A DNA stretch of 64,000 nt from positions 12,175 through 76,174 of the forward strand of contig CAMKLV010000008.1 in the NCBI GenBank assembly GCA_946413695.1, written 5' to 3'. Below, piece by piece: positions 1-8,661 of the stretch. The notes beneath the pieces were generated by a model, which worked only from the letters and a program-made list of their open reading frames with translations, had not been told where the DNA came from and ran no database searches. The DNA is from Firm-04 sp946413695 (lineage in GTDB: Bacteria; Bacillota; Clostridia; Oscillospirales; Ruminococcaceae). Position numbers and translations under genes: made by a program. Position 1 is the first letter of the stretch. Every line of letters begins with the position of its first letter.

Positions 1-31
1 GATACAGATTTCACAAAGAAAGGCAAATCTC

Positions 32-1687
32 ATGCACAGAACGCTTGCAATGCTGCTTGCGCTGCTGATCGCGCTTTCGTTCTGCTGCGGCTGCGGCGAC
101 GACGAAAACGTCATCAAGGGCGCAGGACATTCGTTTTCCTATACACTTGTGGGCAATCCCGATACGCTCGATCCGCAGCTTGCGGAGAATACCTCTGCCA
201 TGACCGTGCTCTCGAATCTCTTTGAGGGACTGCTCGTGCTGGATGCAGAGGGCAAGCTGCAAAACGGTGTTGCCGAATCCTACACGATCTCGGAGGATCA
301 GCTGCAGTATACGTTCAAGCTCCGCCCCGATTCCTACTGGTATCAGGCATACGGCGACGAAGCGGAGACCGCGCAGCCCTTCGGCGAGGAGGCAAAGGTC
401 GCCGTCACCGCGCAGGATTTTGTATTCGCTTTCCGGCGCCTGTTCGATTTCAACTACACGGCTCCGAATGCGGCGGCATTCTCCTGCCTTGCCAATGCGC
501 GCGCGATCCTCGAGCACAAGCTCTCGCCCTCGACCATCGGCGTCGAAGCAACCGCAGACGATGAGCTCGTGTTCACGCTCGATTACCCGAACAGCGGCTT
601 TCTGCTGCTGCTGACATCCTGCGCAGCGCTCCCCTGTAATCAGGCGTTTTTTGAGAGCACCAAGGGCAGATACGGGCTCGATGAGGAATCCATCATCGGA
701 AACGGCAGCTTCTCCATGAAGCGCTGGCTCTATGATGAGTACGGAAAATATAATGTGATCCAGCTGACGCGCAATCCGCTGAATCACGAGGTGCGCCGCG
801 TCTTCCCGACCGATCTCAATCTCTATATCGAGAAAACGGACGCAGATGCTGCGAAAATCTTTACAAACGGCAATGCGGACTGCTATGTCAGCACGCAGAG
901 CACGCTGATCAACCGCGCGGATTATCACGCGGAAAGCGCTTACAGCCTGACACTCGGGCTGATCGCAAATCCGGAATCGCACTTCGGCAATGAGAATGTG
1001 CTCGGCGCCATGGCACTGACGCTCGACCGCAGTCTCTATCCGGACGGTTCGCCGGATGTGCTGCCTGCCTCGGGCATTCTGCCGCCTGCGGTGCAGCTGC
1101 TCAACAAAAGCTGCCGCGATCTCATCGCAGACAGCGCCTATCAGCACTACGATCCGAATGAAGCGGACCGGCTCTATCACAAGGCACTGCGCAAGCTGCA
1201 TATCTCGGAGCTTGAGGAGGGCAAGATTCTCGTCTGCGCCGGCATGATGGATTACGGTCTGCTGCACGAGATGCTGCTGACATGGGGCTCGGAGCTCGAT
1301 CTGCACTTCAGCATCGAGGAGGTGCCGGAGAGCGAATATGAATCGCGCATCCGCTCGGGCGATTATGTCCTCGCGCTCTACCCCGTCACCGGTGCGTATC
1401 ACGATGCAACGGCGGTGCTCGAAAGCTATCTTGCGGACGAGAATCTCCGCTGTACCGAACAGGATGCCGTCCGGCGGCTGCTGGAACGTGCTGCATCTGC
1501 ACCGGCACTCGCGGACTGTGTTGAGCTTTACCGGCAGGCGGAGGAGCTGATTCTCTCCGATTACTGCTTCATCCCGCTGTTCTATAAGCAGCGCTATCTG
1601 ATCTGCAAGAACGGCGTCTCGGATGTTGTATTCAATCCGTTCAGCGGACAGGTCGAGTTTTCACAGGCAAAATTCTATCAGTCATAA
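32..1687 (+). CDS. ABC transporter substrate-binding lipoprotein, peptide-type (SBP family 5)
   Basis: A 551-residue extracytoplasmic solute-binding protein of the OppA/DppA type. It would deliver peptides or similar solutes to a membrane ABC importer. The N-terminus is a hydrophobic signal followed by a Cys-rich lipobox-like stretch (FCCGC) near residue 20, so it is probably lipid-anchored. The early motif NPDTLDPQLAENTSAMTVLSNLFEGLL is the family opening, seen here in part as NPDTLDPQ and NLFEGLL. An AGAAAGG ribosome site precedes the ATG. The permease and ATPase genes are not in the window; they may lie to the left or be encoded elsewhere. The substrate cannot be read from the sequence. 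Confidence 0.88.
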   Translation: MHRTLAMLLALLIALSFCCGCGDDENVIKGAGHSFSYTLVGNPDTLDPQLAENTSAMTVLSNLFEGLLVLDAEGKLQNGVAESYTISEDQLQYTFKLRPDSYWYQAYGDEAETAQPFGEEAKVAVTAQDFVFAFRRLFDFNYTAPNAAAFSCLANARAILEHKLSPSTIGVEATADDELVFTLDYPNSGFLLLLTSCAALPCNQAFFESTKGRYGLDEESIIGNGSFSMKRWLYDEYGKYNVIQLTRNPLNHEVRRVFPTDLNLYIEKTDADAAKIFTNGNADCYVSTQSTLINRADYHAESAYSLTLGLIANPESHFGNENVLGAMALTLDRSLYPDGSPDVLPASGILPPAVQLLNKSCRDLIADSAYQHYDPNEADRLYHKALRKLHISELEEGKILVCAGMMDYGLLHEMLLTWGSELDLHFSIEEVPESEYESRIRSGDYVLALYPVTGAYHDATAVLESYLADENLRCTEQDAVRRLLERAASAPALADCVELYRQAEELILSDYCFIPLFYKQRYLICKNGVSDVVFNPFSGQVEFSQAKFYQS

Positions 1688-1700
1688 ACGGAGGCAGAAA

Positions 1701-2207
1701 ATGGAAAGTCTTGAGACCGCATTCTCAACTGATCCGCGCGCACAGCAGGTTTTCACAACGATCTGCAATGCGCTCGATCACCTTGGACTGAACCGGCATA
1801 CCGACACCAATTCGGACGGAAGCTGCACAGCGCATGCAGGCGTGATCAGCGACGAATTCCGCCTGAGACTGATCTTCACCGTCCGGCATCAGATCGACTG
1901 CATCACGCTGATTGTCGCGCTGCCGTTCACTGCACCGATCCCGCGCCGGATGTGGGCAGCGGCGGCTGTCTGCGCAGTCAATCTGAAGCTCTTTGAAGGG
2001 CTGTTTGAATACAATATGGAGGACGGTTCCATCTTCTTCCGCATGACGGAAAATTATTATGATGCACAGATCGGCGAGCAGCAGATCCGCGCAATGTGCT
2101 ATAAGGCAACGCATTTTATTGACAAATACGGCATCAAACTGCGGCGGTTCTGCGAGGGTGTCGTGACGCTGGAGGAATTTCTCGAGGATATCAAACGAAA
2201 AGGATGA
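1701..2207 (+). CDS. YbjN-like small protein (tentative)
   Basis: A 168-residue protein without signal peptide or membrane segment. The start at 1701 is chosen because GGAGG lies just upstream; a longer reading from 1623 would overlap the previous gene by 65 bases and has no good ribosome site. The central part alternates short strands with a helix (residues about 45-100) in a way that resembles the YbjN/type III chaperone-like fold, but no diagnostic motif is visible. It sits 13 bases after the binding protein and 8 bases before the exonuclease gene, so it is probably cotranscribed with them. Function unknown. Confidence 0.6.
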   Translation: MESLETAFSTDPRAQQVFTTICNALDHLGLNRHTDTNSDGSCTAHAGVISDEFRLRLIFTVRHQIDCITLIVALPFTAPIPRRMWAAAAVCAVNLKLFEGLFEYNMEDGSIFFRMTENYYDAQIGEQQIRAMCYKATHFIDKYGIKLRRFCEGVVTLEEFLEDIKRKG

Positions 2208-2215
2208 GGTAGGAT

Positions 2216-2980
2216 ATGCGCGCAGTAACATGGAATGTCAACGGGCTGAGAGCCTGTGAGAAAAAAGGATTCGCGGACTTTTTCGCCGCAACGGACGCCG
2301 ATTTCTTCTGCATTCAGGAAACAAAAATGCAGGAGAATCAGCTGGATATGCTGACATGGAAACCCGAGGGCTATTTCGCATACTGGAACAGCGCCGTCAA
2401 AAAGGGATATTCCGGCACGGCGGTCTTTGCAAAGCAGGAGCCGCTCTCCGTCACAAAGGAAATGCAGACGGGCGGCGTCTCCGACGAAGGCAGAGTGCTG
2501 ACGCTGGAATATCCGGAGTTTTTCCTCGTCAATGCCTATGTGCCGAATGTCCGGCGCGACCTTGAACGCATCCCGCTGCGCATGGAATGGGAGGATGCCC
2601 TGCGTGCGCATCTGCAGGCGCTGGACAAGCAGAAGCCCGTCCTCTACTGCGGCGACCTCAACGTCGCGCATCAGCCGATTGACCTCAAAAATGCAAAATC
2701 CAACGAGGGCAATGCAGGTTACACGCAGGAGGAGCGCGGCAAGATGACCGAGCTGCTCGCGGCAGGCTTTTCCGATGCGTTCCGCGTGCTTTATCCCGAC
2801 CGCACCGATGCCTATACATGGTGGTCCTATATGGGCAGAGCGCGGGAGAAAAACGTCGGATGGCGCATTGACTACTGGCTGATCTCCAACAGGCTCAGCG
2901 ACCGCCTCGGCGATGTCATTATCCACAAGGATACGCTCGGCAGCGACCACTGCCCGCTCGAACTGCAGATCAATCTCTGA
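2216..2980 (+). CDS. xth: Exodeoxyribonuclease III (AP endonuclease)
   Basis: A 254-residue exonuclease III/ExoA-type enzyme that cuts DNA at abasic sites and trims 3' ends in base excision repair. All hallmark motifs are present: TWNVNGLRA at the N-terminus, IQETKMQ carrying the metal-binding Glu, GDLNVAH carrying the catalytic Asp and Asn, the YTWWSY loop, RIDYWL and the terminal GSDHCPL with the catalytic Asp-His. Length is normal for the family. It follows the YbjN-like gene by 8 bases with an AGGTAGG site. Confidence 0.95.
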   Translation: MRAVTWNVNGLRACEKKGFADFFAATDADFFCIQETKMQENQLDMLTWKPEGYFAYWNSAVKKGYSGTAVFAKQEPLSVTKEMQTGGVSDEGRVLTLEYPEFFLVNAYVPNVRRDLERIPLRMEWEDALRAHLQALDKQKPVLYCGDLNVAHQPIDLKNAKSNEGNAGYTQEERGKMTELLAAGFSDAFRVLYPDRTDAYTWWSYMGRAREKNVGWRIDYWLISNRLSDRLGDVIIHKDTLGSDHCPLELQINL

Positions 2981-3052
2981 TTTGCAAACGAGAAATGAGA
3001 AATAGCGGTATCTGCTTTGCAGATATATTTATATGATTCACTTCACAGCTTG

Positions 3053-3098
3053 AAAGCCGTGCAGCAGTGTCACAACTGTTGTACGGCTTTTCTTTTTT
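3053..3098 (+). terminator. Rho-independent terminator after xth
   Basis: A 16-bp stem (3053-3068 with 3075-3090, two G-T wobbles) with a 6-base loop is followed by TCTTTTTT. A smaller hairpin (TATCTGC-TTT-GCAGATA) lies just upstream near 3010. Confidence 0.9.
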
Positions 3099-3104
3099 CA
3101 GATT

Positions 3105-3153
3105 GTCCGCGTCAGCGGACACCGCAATTTCTGATTTCTCATTTCTCATTCTA
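3105..3153 (+). repeat. Dispersed intergenic repeat: GC palindrome plus TTTCTCA-rich tail
   Basis: The palindrome GTCCGCGTCAGCGGAC is followed by ACCGCAATTTCTGATTTCTC and further TTCTCATT units. The same palindrome-ACCGCA-(TTTCTCA)n order occurs at 44363-44566 (three tandem copies), and inverted at 21605-21660 where the linker reads ACCTTAATTTCTC. Short TTTCTCATTTCTCATTC pieces also occur near 21763 and, inverted, near 2990. Confidence 0.8.
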
Positions 3154-3178
3154 ATTCAAGCATGCTCTGCCGTGCGGC

Positions 3179-3207
3179 TTGACACGGTCGGAAAAATGTG
3201 GTATGAT
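3179..3207 (+). promoter_or_regulatory. Sigma-A promoter of uppP
   Basis: TTGACA at 3179-3184 and TATGAT at 3202-3207 are separated by exactly 17 bases. The uppP start codon lies 46 bases downstream. Confidence 0.85.
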
Positions 3208-3253
3208 ATAAGAGTATATCTATGCCAAAAAATCCGTATCAGGAGGAACACAC

Positions 3254-4084
3254 ATGACCATTTTTGACGCTATCATTCAGGCAATTATTCAGGGACTCAC
3301 CGAGTTCCTGCCGGTATCCAGCTCCGGTCACCTCAAGCTTTATCAGGCGATTACCGGTCAGACCGTCGACGAGGGCACATTCCTGCTCGTCATTCTGCAT
3401 CTCGGTACGCTCGTCGCTGTCTGCATCGCTTTCCGCGATACGATCTGGGCACTGCTCAAAGAGTTCTTTGTCCTGATCAAGGATATCTTCACCGGCAAAT
3501 TCAAGTGGAAGACCATGAACCCCGACCGCCGCATGCTCATCATGCTGTTTATCTCGCTGGTGCTGCTTGTGCCGTTCTATCTGATCAAGGATGTGTTCGA
3601 GAACATCCCGCTGCCGATTCTGGGACTTTGCTTCCTGTTTACATCGGTGGAGCTGTTCTTTGCAAGCCGCATCCGCAACACCAAGAAAACCGCAGGCGAT
3701 ATCACGGTCAAGGATGCCGTTGTAATCGGTCTGTTCCAGTGCGCGGCGCTGTTCCCGGGTGTCTCCCGCTCCGGCTCGACTATCTCCGGCGGACTGTTCT
3801 CCGGTCTCGAAAAGGAAACCGCAGTCCGGTATTCCTTCGTGCTCGGCATTCCGGCGATTCTCGGCGGATGTCTCGTGGAGCTGAAGGACCTGCTCGAAGG
3901 CACGATTACCGTCAATATTCCGGCAGCGCTGATCGGCTTTGTTGTGGCGGCGATCGTCGGCATTCTGGCGATCCAGCTCGTCCGCTGGCTGATCCGCTCC
4001 GATAACTTCATCGTCTTCTCGATCTACACGCTGCTCGTCAGCATCGGCACATTCGCCTACTGGTTCATCGCAGCAAGAGGATAA
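3254..4084 (+). CDS. uppP: Undecaprenyl-diphosphatase UppP/BacA
   Basis: A 276-residue polytopic membrane protein that removes the terminal phosphate from undecaprenyl diphosphate, recycling the lipid carrier for peptidoglycan and other wall polymers; this activity also gives bacitracin tolerance. Both signature loops are visible: QGLTEFLPVSSSGHL near residue 13 and FPGVSRSGSTISGG near residue 172. About eight hydrophobic segments follow the usual order. Ribosome site AGGAGG lies before the ATG, and a canonical promoter is 46 bases upstream. The ftsK-type gene follows after 40 bases. Confidence 0.96.
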   Translation: MTIFDAIIQAIIQGLTEFLPVSSSGHLKLYQAITGQTVDEGTFLLVILHLGTLVAVCIAFRDTIWALLKEFFVLIKDIFTGKFKWKTMNPDRRMLIMLFISLVLLVPFYLIKDVFENIPLPILGLCFLFTSVELFFASRIRNTKKTAGDITVKDAVVIGLFQCAALFPGVSRSGSTISGGLFSGLEKETAVRYSFVLGIPAILGGCLVELKDLLEGTITVNIPAALIGFVVAAIVGILAIQLVRWLIRSDNFIVFSIYTLLVSIGTFAYWFIAARG

Positions 4085-4124
4085 TCCACAGAGACATATA
4101 TTATAACGAAAGAAAGGTGCAATC

Positions 4125-6947
4125 ATGGCAGAAAAGAAAGCAGCCGGAAAGACCGGCGCAAAGAAACCCGCACAGAAATCCGCACCGAAAACTGCGTCGA
4201 AGTCTGCGCCGAAATCTGCACCGCGCAAGACCACTTCTGCGCGCCGCATCAACACAACGGCTCCGGCAAAGGCAACCAAATCAAGCAAAAGCACACCGGC
4301 GCCCGCACCGAAGCCCCAGAACAATCAGCTCCGCTCCGTGCTGCTCTTTGCGGCAGGCATCCTGACGGCAGCGCTTGCTGTCGTACCGGGCGGCAAGTTC
4401 TGGCTGACGCTCCACGAGCTGCTGCTCGGCACATTCGGCATCGGCGTGATCTTTGTTCCGGCAATCCTCATTTACACCGGCTACCTGATCGGTCAGGACC
4501 GCAGCCGCCTTGCATCCGGCAGAGCGGTCTGGGGCGTGCTGCTGACGCTCTTTGTCAGCTCGCTCGTGCAGATTTTCTTCGGCGACGCTTTGCTGACAAC
4601 CGATCCCGTGACGAATGAGCGCATGGGCTTTCAGGAATCCGTCAAGCTGCTCTTTGAGAACGGCAAGACCTTCCACGGCGGCGGTCTGATCTCCGGCATC
4701 ATCGTGTTCCCGCTCGTTGCGGCATTCGATGTCATCGGTGCGCGCATTGTCATCACGCTGATTGTTATTGTGCTGATCATGCTGCTGACCAACCGCGGCA
4801 TTGTGGAAATCCTCGAGATGATCACCAAGCCGTTCGTCTGGATCTGGCACGGAATCGTCAATGCGGCGACCCGCGGCTACGAGGGCTTCGTCGATGACTT
4901 CTACAGCGAGGAGGATGACGAGGAGGAGGATATCGAGGAGGACGAGGAAGATGAGGAAGAAGTCCCCGATATCATCGAGCAGGCAACAAAATTTATCCGC
5001 GGCAGCAAGCGTCCGCAGGCAGCGCTCCCGATGAATGAGGATGCGCCTGAGGAGGACGAACAGCCCAAGACACCGCGCCGCCGCAGACGCGAGGATGAGC
5101 AGCAGATGAAAGAGGTCGCATTCATCCTCGGCAGCGAAAACACACCGGCACCGGCTCCCCCGAAGCGCGAGGAGCTGCACAACATCGAAGTGGATGTGCC
5201 GATTTTCGATCACAATGATTCCGCGCAGCCCGCAGCTGAAGTCAACCGCCTGACACAGGCGCATCAGAGCGGCGTGGAGCATATCAAATCCTCGCTCGAT
5301 GAGGATGCGCAGTTTGAGGCGATGGTCGAAAAGGCTGCGCAGGAATCCGATGCACAGACCAACAATCTGCCGTGGCTCTCCGGCGATACCGAGGAGGAGC
5401 ACGGCGCCGACGAAGCGCCGGACGATGAGGGCGTCTATCAGGAGGAGCCTGAGATTCCCTATATCGCGCCGCCGATTTCGCTGCTCAACCATGTGGACAA
5501 CTCCGCCAATGATGCGGACAAGTCGCTGGAGCTGCGCGAAAAGGGCAAGCTGCTCGTCGAGACACTCGCGAGCTTCGGCGTGCAGGTGCGCATCACCGGC
5601 ATCCGCCGCGGCCCGACGGTCACACGCTATGAAATTCAGCCGGCAGCCGGTGTCAAAATCTCAAAGATCACCGCGCTCGCCGATGATATCGGACTGAACC
5701 TCGGCGGCAAATCCGTCCGTATCGAGGCGCCGATCCCCGGAAAACCCGCAGTCGGCGTGGAGGTTCCGAACAACCACAAGGACTCTGTCTCCCTGCGCGA
5801 AATCCTCGAAACAACGGAGTTTCAGGAGTCCCAGAGCAGGCTGACATTCGCCGTCGGCAAGGATATCGACGGACATGTCATCCTCGGCGATATCTCCAAG
5901 ATGCCGCATATGATCATCGCGGGCACAACCGGTTCCGGTAAGTCTGTCTGCACGAATTCGATCATCATGAGCATCCTCTATCACGCAACCCCCGATGAAG
6001 TCCGCCTGATCCTCATTGACCCGAAGGTCGTTGAGTTCCAGCCCTATGACGGCATTCCGCATCTGCTGATTCCGGTTGTCACACAGCCGCAGAAGGCAGC
6101 CGGCGCGCTGAACTGGGCAGTGCTCGAAATGGAGCGCAGATATATGCTCTGCGCAGAGCACGGCGTCCGTGACCTCAAGGGCTACAACGCCGTCGCGGAA
6201 AAGCACCCCGAGCTCAAGCCCCTGCCCCAGATTGTCATTATCATCGACGAGTTCGCCGACCTGATGATGACCTGCGGCAAGGAAGTCGAATCCTCGGTCA
6301 TCCGTATCGCACAGAAGGCGCGTGCGGCGGGTATTCATCTGATTATCGCGACGCAGCGCCCGACCGTTGACGTCATCACGGGACTGATCAAGTCGAATGT
6401 TCCGAGCCGCATCGGCATGAGCGTCAAATCCGCGGTCGATTCGCGCACAATCCTCGATACCACCGGCGCTGAGACACTGCTCGGCAACGGCGACCTGCTG
6501 TTCTATCCGAACGGCTGGCGTGAGCCGAAGCGTGTGCAGGGCTGTTTTGTCTCGGACAGCGAGGTCGAAGCGGTCGCATCGTTCCTGAAATCCAACGGCG
6601 CGTCCGAATACGATGCGGCGATCATGGATGCAGTTGAGCAGGCAATCCCTGCAGAAAAGGGCGACAAATCCGGCAGCAGCGATGACCTCGGCGAGCTGAC
6701 CGGCGACGAAGCACTGATCCTGAAAGCCTCGGAGCTTGCCGTCGATGCAGGACAGCTCTCGACCACGGCACTCCAGCGGAGACTGCGTCTGGGATATGCA
6801 AAGGCTGCACGTATTGTGGATGAAATGGAACAGCGCGGCATCATCGGACCTTCGGAGGGCGCAAAGCCGCGCAAAGTCCTCATGTCGCCGCAGGAGCTGA
6901 CCGAATGGAAGCTCAAGCTCGCATCCAGCGGCAACAAGGTTGAGTGA
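4125..6947 (+). CDS. ftsK: FtsK/SpoIIIE-type DNA translocase
   Basis: A 940-residue membrane-anchored DNA pump that moves chromosomal DNA through the division septum. Order: a Lys/Ala/Pro/Ser-rich basic tail (about 1-65), four or five hydrophobic segments (about 70-230), an acidic and disordered linker with a run of Asp/Glu (about 260-450), the RecA-like motor with Walker A GTTGSGKS at 600-607 and Walker B ending at Asp708, and a C-terminal winged-helix gamma domain (about 860-930) that reads polar DNA sites. Whether it is the division (FtsK/SftA) or sporulation (SpoIIIE) form cannot be decided here. The histone H1-like tail is unusual. The ribosome site is GAAAGGTG. Confidence 0.95.
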   Translation: MAEKKAAGKTGAKKPAQKSAPKTASKSAPKSAPRKTTSARRINTTAPAKATKSSKSTPAPAPKPQNNQLRSVLLFAAGILTAALAVVPGGKFWLTLHELLLGTFGIGVIFVPAILIYTGYLIGQDRSRLASGRAVWGVLLTLFVSSLVQIFFGDALLTTDPVTNERMGFQESVKLLFENGKTFHGGGLISGIIVFPLVAAFDVIGARIVITLIVIVLIMLLTNRGIVEILEMITKPFVWIWHGIVNAATRGYEGFVDDFYSEEDDEEEDIEEDEEDEEEVPDIIEQATKFIRGSKRPQAALPMNEDAPEEDEQPKTPRRRRREDEQQMKEVAFILGSENTPAPAPPKREELHNIEVDVPIFDHNDSAQPAAEVNRLTQAHQSGVEHIKSSLDEDAQFEAMVEKAAQESDAQTNNLPWLSGDTEEEHGADEAPDDEGVYQEEPEIPYIAPPISLLNHVDNSANDADKSLELREKGKLLVETLASFGVQVRITGIRRGPTVTRYEIQPAAGVKISKITALADDIGLNLGGKSVRIEAPIPGKPAVGVEVPNNHKDSVSLREILETTEFQESQSRLTFAVGKDIDGHVILGDISKMPHMIIAGTTGSGKSVCTNSIIMSILYHATPDEVRLILIDPKVVEFQPYDGIPHLLIPVVTQPQKAAGALNWAVLEMERRYMLCAEHGVRDLKGYNAVAEKHPELKPLPQIVIIIDEFADLMMTCGKEVESSVIRIAQKARAAGIHLIIATQRPTVDVITGLIKSNVPSRIGMSVKSAVDSRTILDTTGAETLLGNGDLLFYPNGWREPKRVQGCFVSDSEVEAVASFLKSNGASEYDAAIMDAVEQAIPAEKGDKSGSSDDLGELTGDEALILKASELAVDAGQLSTTALQRRLRLGYAKAARIVDEMEQRGIIGPSEGAKPRKVLMSPQELTEWKLKLASSGNKVE

Positions 6948-6978
6948 GGCACACATTCAGAAGTATAAGGTCATTCCT

Positions 6979-7539
6979 ATGAAATATACAGACAAACAAC
7001 TGAAACACACAAGCAAATTCTTAAGTCTGGTGCTGCGGCATCAGCCGGAGGCAGCAGGCATCGCGCTCGATGCGCACGGCTGGGCGGATGTTGCGGCACT
7101 GCTCCGCGGCATGACGAATGCAGGACAGCCGATCGACACGGATCTGCTTGAGGAGATCGTCCGGACAGACGAAAAACAGCGCTATTCGTTCAGCGCAGAC
7201 CATACAAAAATCCGTGCCAATCAGGGGCATTCGGTCGCGGTTGATCTGGAATTACAGCCGGTCACGCCGCCGGATGTGCTCTGGCACGGCACCGCGAGCC
7301 GCTTTCTGGAAAGCATCATGGCAGAGGGCTTAAAGCCGATGTCACGGCAGTATGTCCACCTTTCGCCGGATATCGAAACCGCGAAAAAGGTCGGCATCCG
7401 GCACGGCAAGCCCGTCATTCTGCAAATTGACACCAAGCGCATGCACGCGGACGGCTTTGCATTCTACCGCGCCGAAAACGGCGTCTGGCTGACCGGTTCC
7501 GTTCCGGTCAGATATATCAGCATCGCACCGGAGCACTGA
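6979..7539 (+). CDS. kptA: RNA 2'-phosphotransferase, KptA/Tpt1 family
   Basis: A 186-residue member of the Tpt1/KptA family, which in eukaryotes removes the 2'-phosphate left at tRNA splice junctions by transfer to NAD. Family motifs seen are SKFLSLVLRH near the N-terminus, LWHGT (NAD-binding His) and VHLSPD. Length matches the family. The ATG at 6979 is chosen because AAGG lies 8 bases upstream and the homology begins there; a TTG at 6940 would overlap ftsK. No tRNA ligase or intron-containing tRNA is visible nearby, so the natural bacterial substrate is uncertain. Confidence 0.9.
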   Translation: MKYTDKQLKHTSKFLSLVLRHQPEAAGIALDAHGWADVAALLRGMTNAGQPIDTDLLEEIVRTDEKQRYSFSADHTKIRANQGHSVAVDLELQPVTPPDVLWHGTASRFLESIMAEGLKPMSRQYVHLSPDIETAKKVGIRHGKPVILQIDTKRMHADGFAFYRAENGVWLTGSVPVRYISIAPEH

Positions 7540-7579
7540 ACGTCTTTTCCGTATTATGCTGCTGAAAGGAGCCAAAGCA

Positions 7580-8107
7580 ATGAGAGTTGAATATTTCCTT
7601 GATGAATTCATCGACATTCTGAAAAAAAGGGACTATTCGCGCTTGGGGTTCCACAAGTACGAAAACGGATTTCCCTATGCGTACTGCTTTCTTTATACGA
7701 CCGGCACATCCGCTCATGAAGACGAAGCTTTTGCGAATGGCACACCCGATTCTTTCGAAGTTCATGTTTACGCCCCTGACAATACAATTTCTGACGAAAC
7801 GGCAGACCGGATGATTCATGTGCTGGAGCATCTGGATGAATGTATCCAAAAGGCATACGTCTGGCTGAGCAAGCAGGACCTGCACGATGACTGGCTGACG
7901 CAGCCGGAATATTCCCCACAGGAGCTTGCGCAGCTATTTATCATGTGGGAGCTGCACTTCGGGGTATCTGACAGCAAGAAACCGCTCGGCGGCAGTTTTT
8001 TGCTTTCCTTCGATTTGCCGGACAGCTGGTATTATCCCTGGCATTATGACGTGTGGTTCCATTACGATGATCTGCAGCCGTATAAGAGCGAAAAAGGTCT
8101 CTGGTAG
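7580..8107 (+). CDS. Unknown small protein, first of three tandem paralogs
   Basis: A 175-residue soluble protein I do not recognise. It shares with the next two genes an N-terminal helix (ELIGILKKRDWS type), a central block VLEHLDECIQKAYVWLSKQDL, the segment LTQPEYSPQELAQLF, and the C-terminal signature YDVWFHYDDLQPYKSE ending in LW. There is no signal peptide or catalytic motif; the pattern of aromatic and acidic residues is reminiscent of small immunity or SMI1-like proteins, but this is only an impression. It is the most divergent of the three copies, with an insertion around residues 30-55. Ribosome site AAGGAG. Confidence 0.75.
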   Translation: MRVEYFLDEFIDILKKRDYSRLGFHKYENGFPYAYCFLYTTGTSAHEDEAFANGTPDSFEVHVYAPDNTISDETADRMIHVLEHLDECIQKAYVWLSKQDLHDDWLTQPEYSPQELAQLFIMWELHFGVSDSKKPLGGSFLLSFDLPDSWYYPWHYDVWFHYDDLQPYKSEKGLW

Positions 8108-8147
8108 ATTTCACGCATCTCATTTTCAGCAGAAAGGGGCGAACGAA

Positions 8148-8627
8148 GTGAATCTTACCTCTGATGAACTCATCGGCATTCTGAAAAAAAGGGACTGGTC
8201 GCAATTATGGTTCTACGAACAAGTCAACGGAAAACTCGGTGCAAACACTCGTATTGATGTGAATGAAAAAGCGGATGATGTCGAAATTTCGATTCACACT
8301 CCTGAGAATATGATGGATGAAACGATTGATCGGGTGATTGATGTGCTGGAGCATCTGGATGAATGTATGCAAAGGGCATACGTCTGGCTGAGCAAGCAGA
8401 ACCTGTGTGACGAGTGGCTGACGCAGCCGTATTATTCCCCGCAGGCGCTTGAACAGTTATTTAGTATGGGTACGCTGGAATGCAACGAAGCCGGCAGCAA
8501 TTTTGTAATGACCTTCTTTATGGATCACTCCAAGCTCCCTCCCGCTAATTTTTATCCCTGGCTTTATGACGTGTGGTTCCATTACGATGATCTGCAGCCG
8601 TATAAGAGCGAAAAAAATCTCTGGTAG
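8148..8627 (+). CDS. Unknown small protein, second tandem paralog
   Basis: A 159-residue paralog of its two neighbours. Translation most likely begins at a GTG preceded by AAAGGGGCGAACGAA; the same leader, start codon and first eleven codons recur in the third copy. The copies at 8148 and 8662 are close to identical over their first 30 residues and in the VLEHLDECMQRA block, indicating a recent duplication that also carried the ribosome site and the C-terminal codons of the preceding copy. Function unknown. Confidence 0.75.
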   Translation: MNLTSDELIGILKKRDWSQLWFYEQVNGKLGANTRIDVNEKADDVEISIHTPENMMDETIDRVIDVLEHLDECMQRAYVWLSKQNLCDEWLTQPYYSPQALEQLFSMGTLECNEAGSNFVMTFFMDHSKLPPANFYPWLYDVWFHYDDLQPYKSEKNLW

Positions 8628-8661
8628 ATTTCTCGCATCTCAGCAGAAAGGAGCGAACGAA

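Noticed and set aside
1623..1700. Longer N-terminus of the YbjN-like protein overlapping the binding protein gene
   Set aside because: The ATG at 1701 has a well-spaced GGAGG, whereas 1623 has none and would overlap an established coding end.
6940..6978. TTG start for kptA overlapping ftsK
   Set aside because: The family homology begins at the ATG at 6979, which has its own ribosome site; the extra 13 residues match nothing expected.
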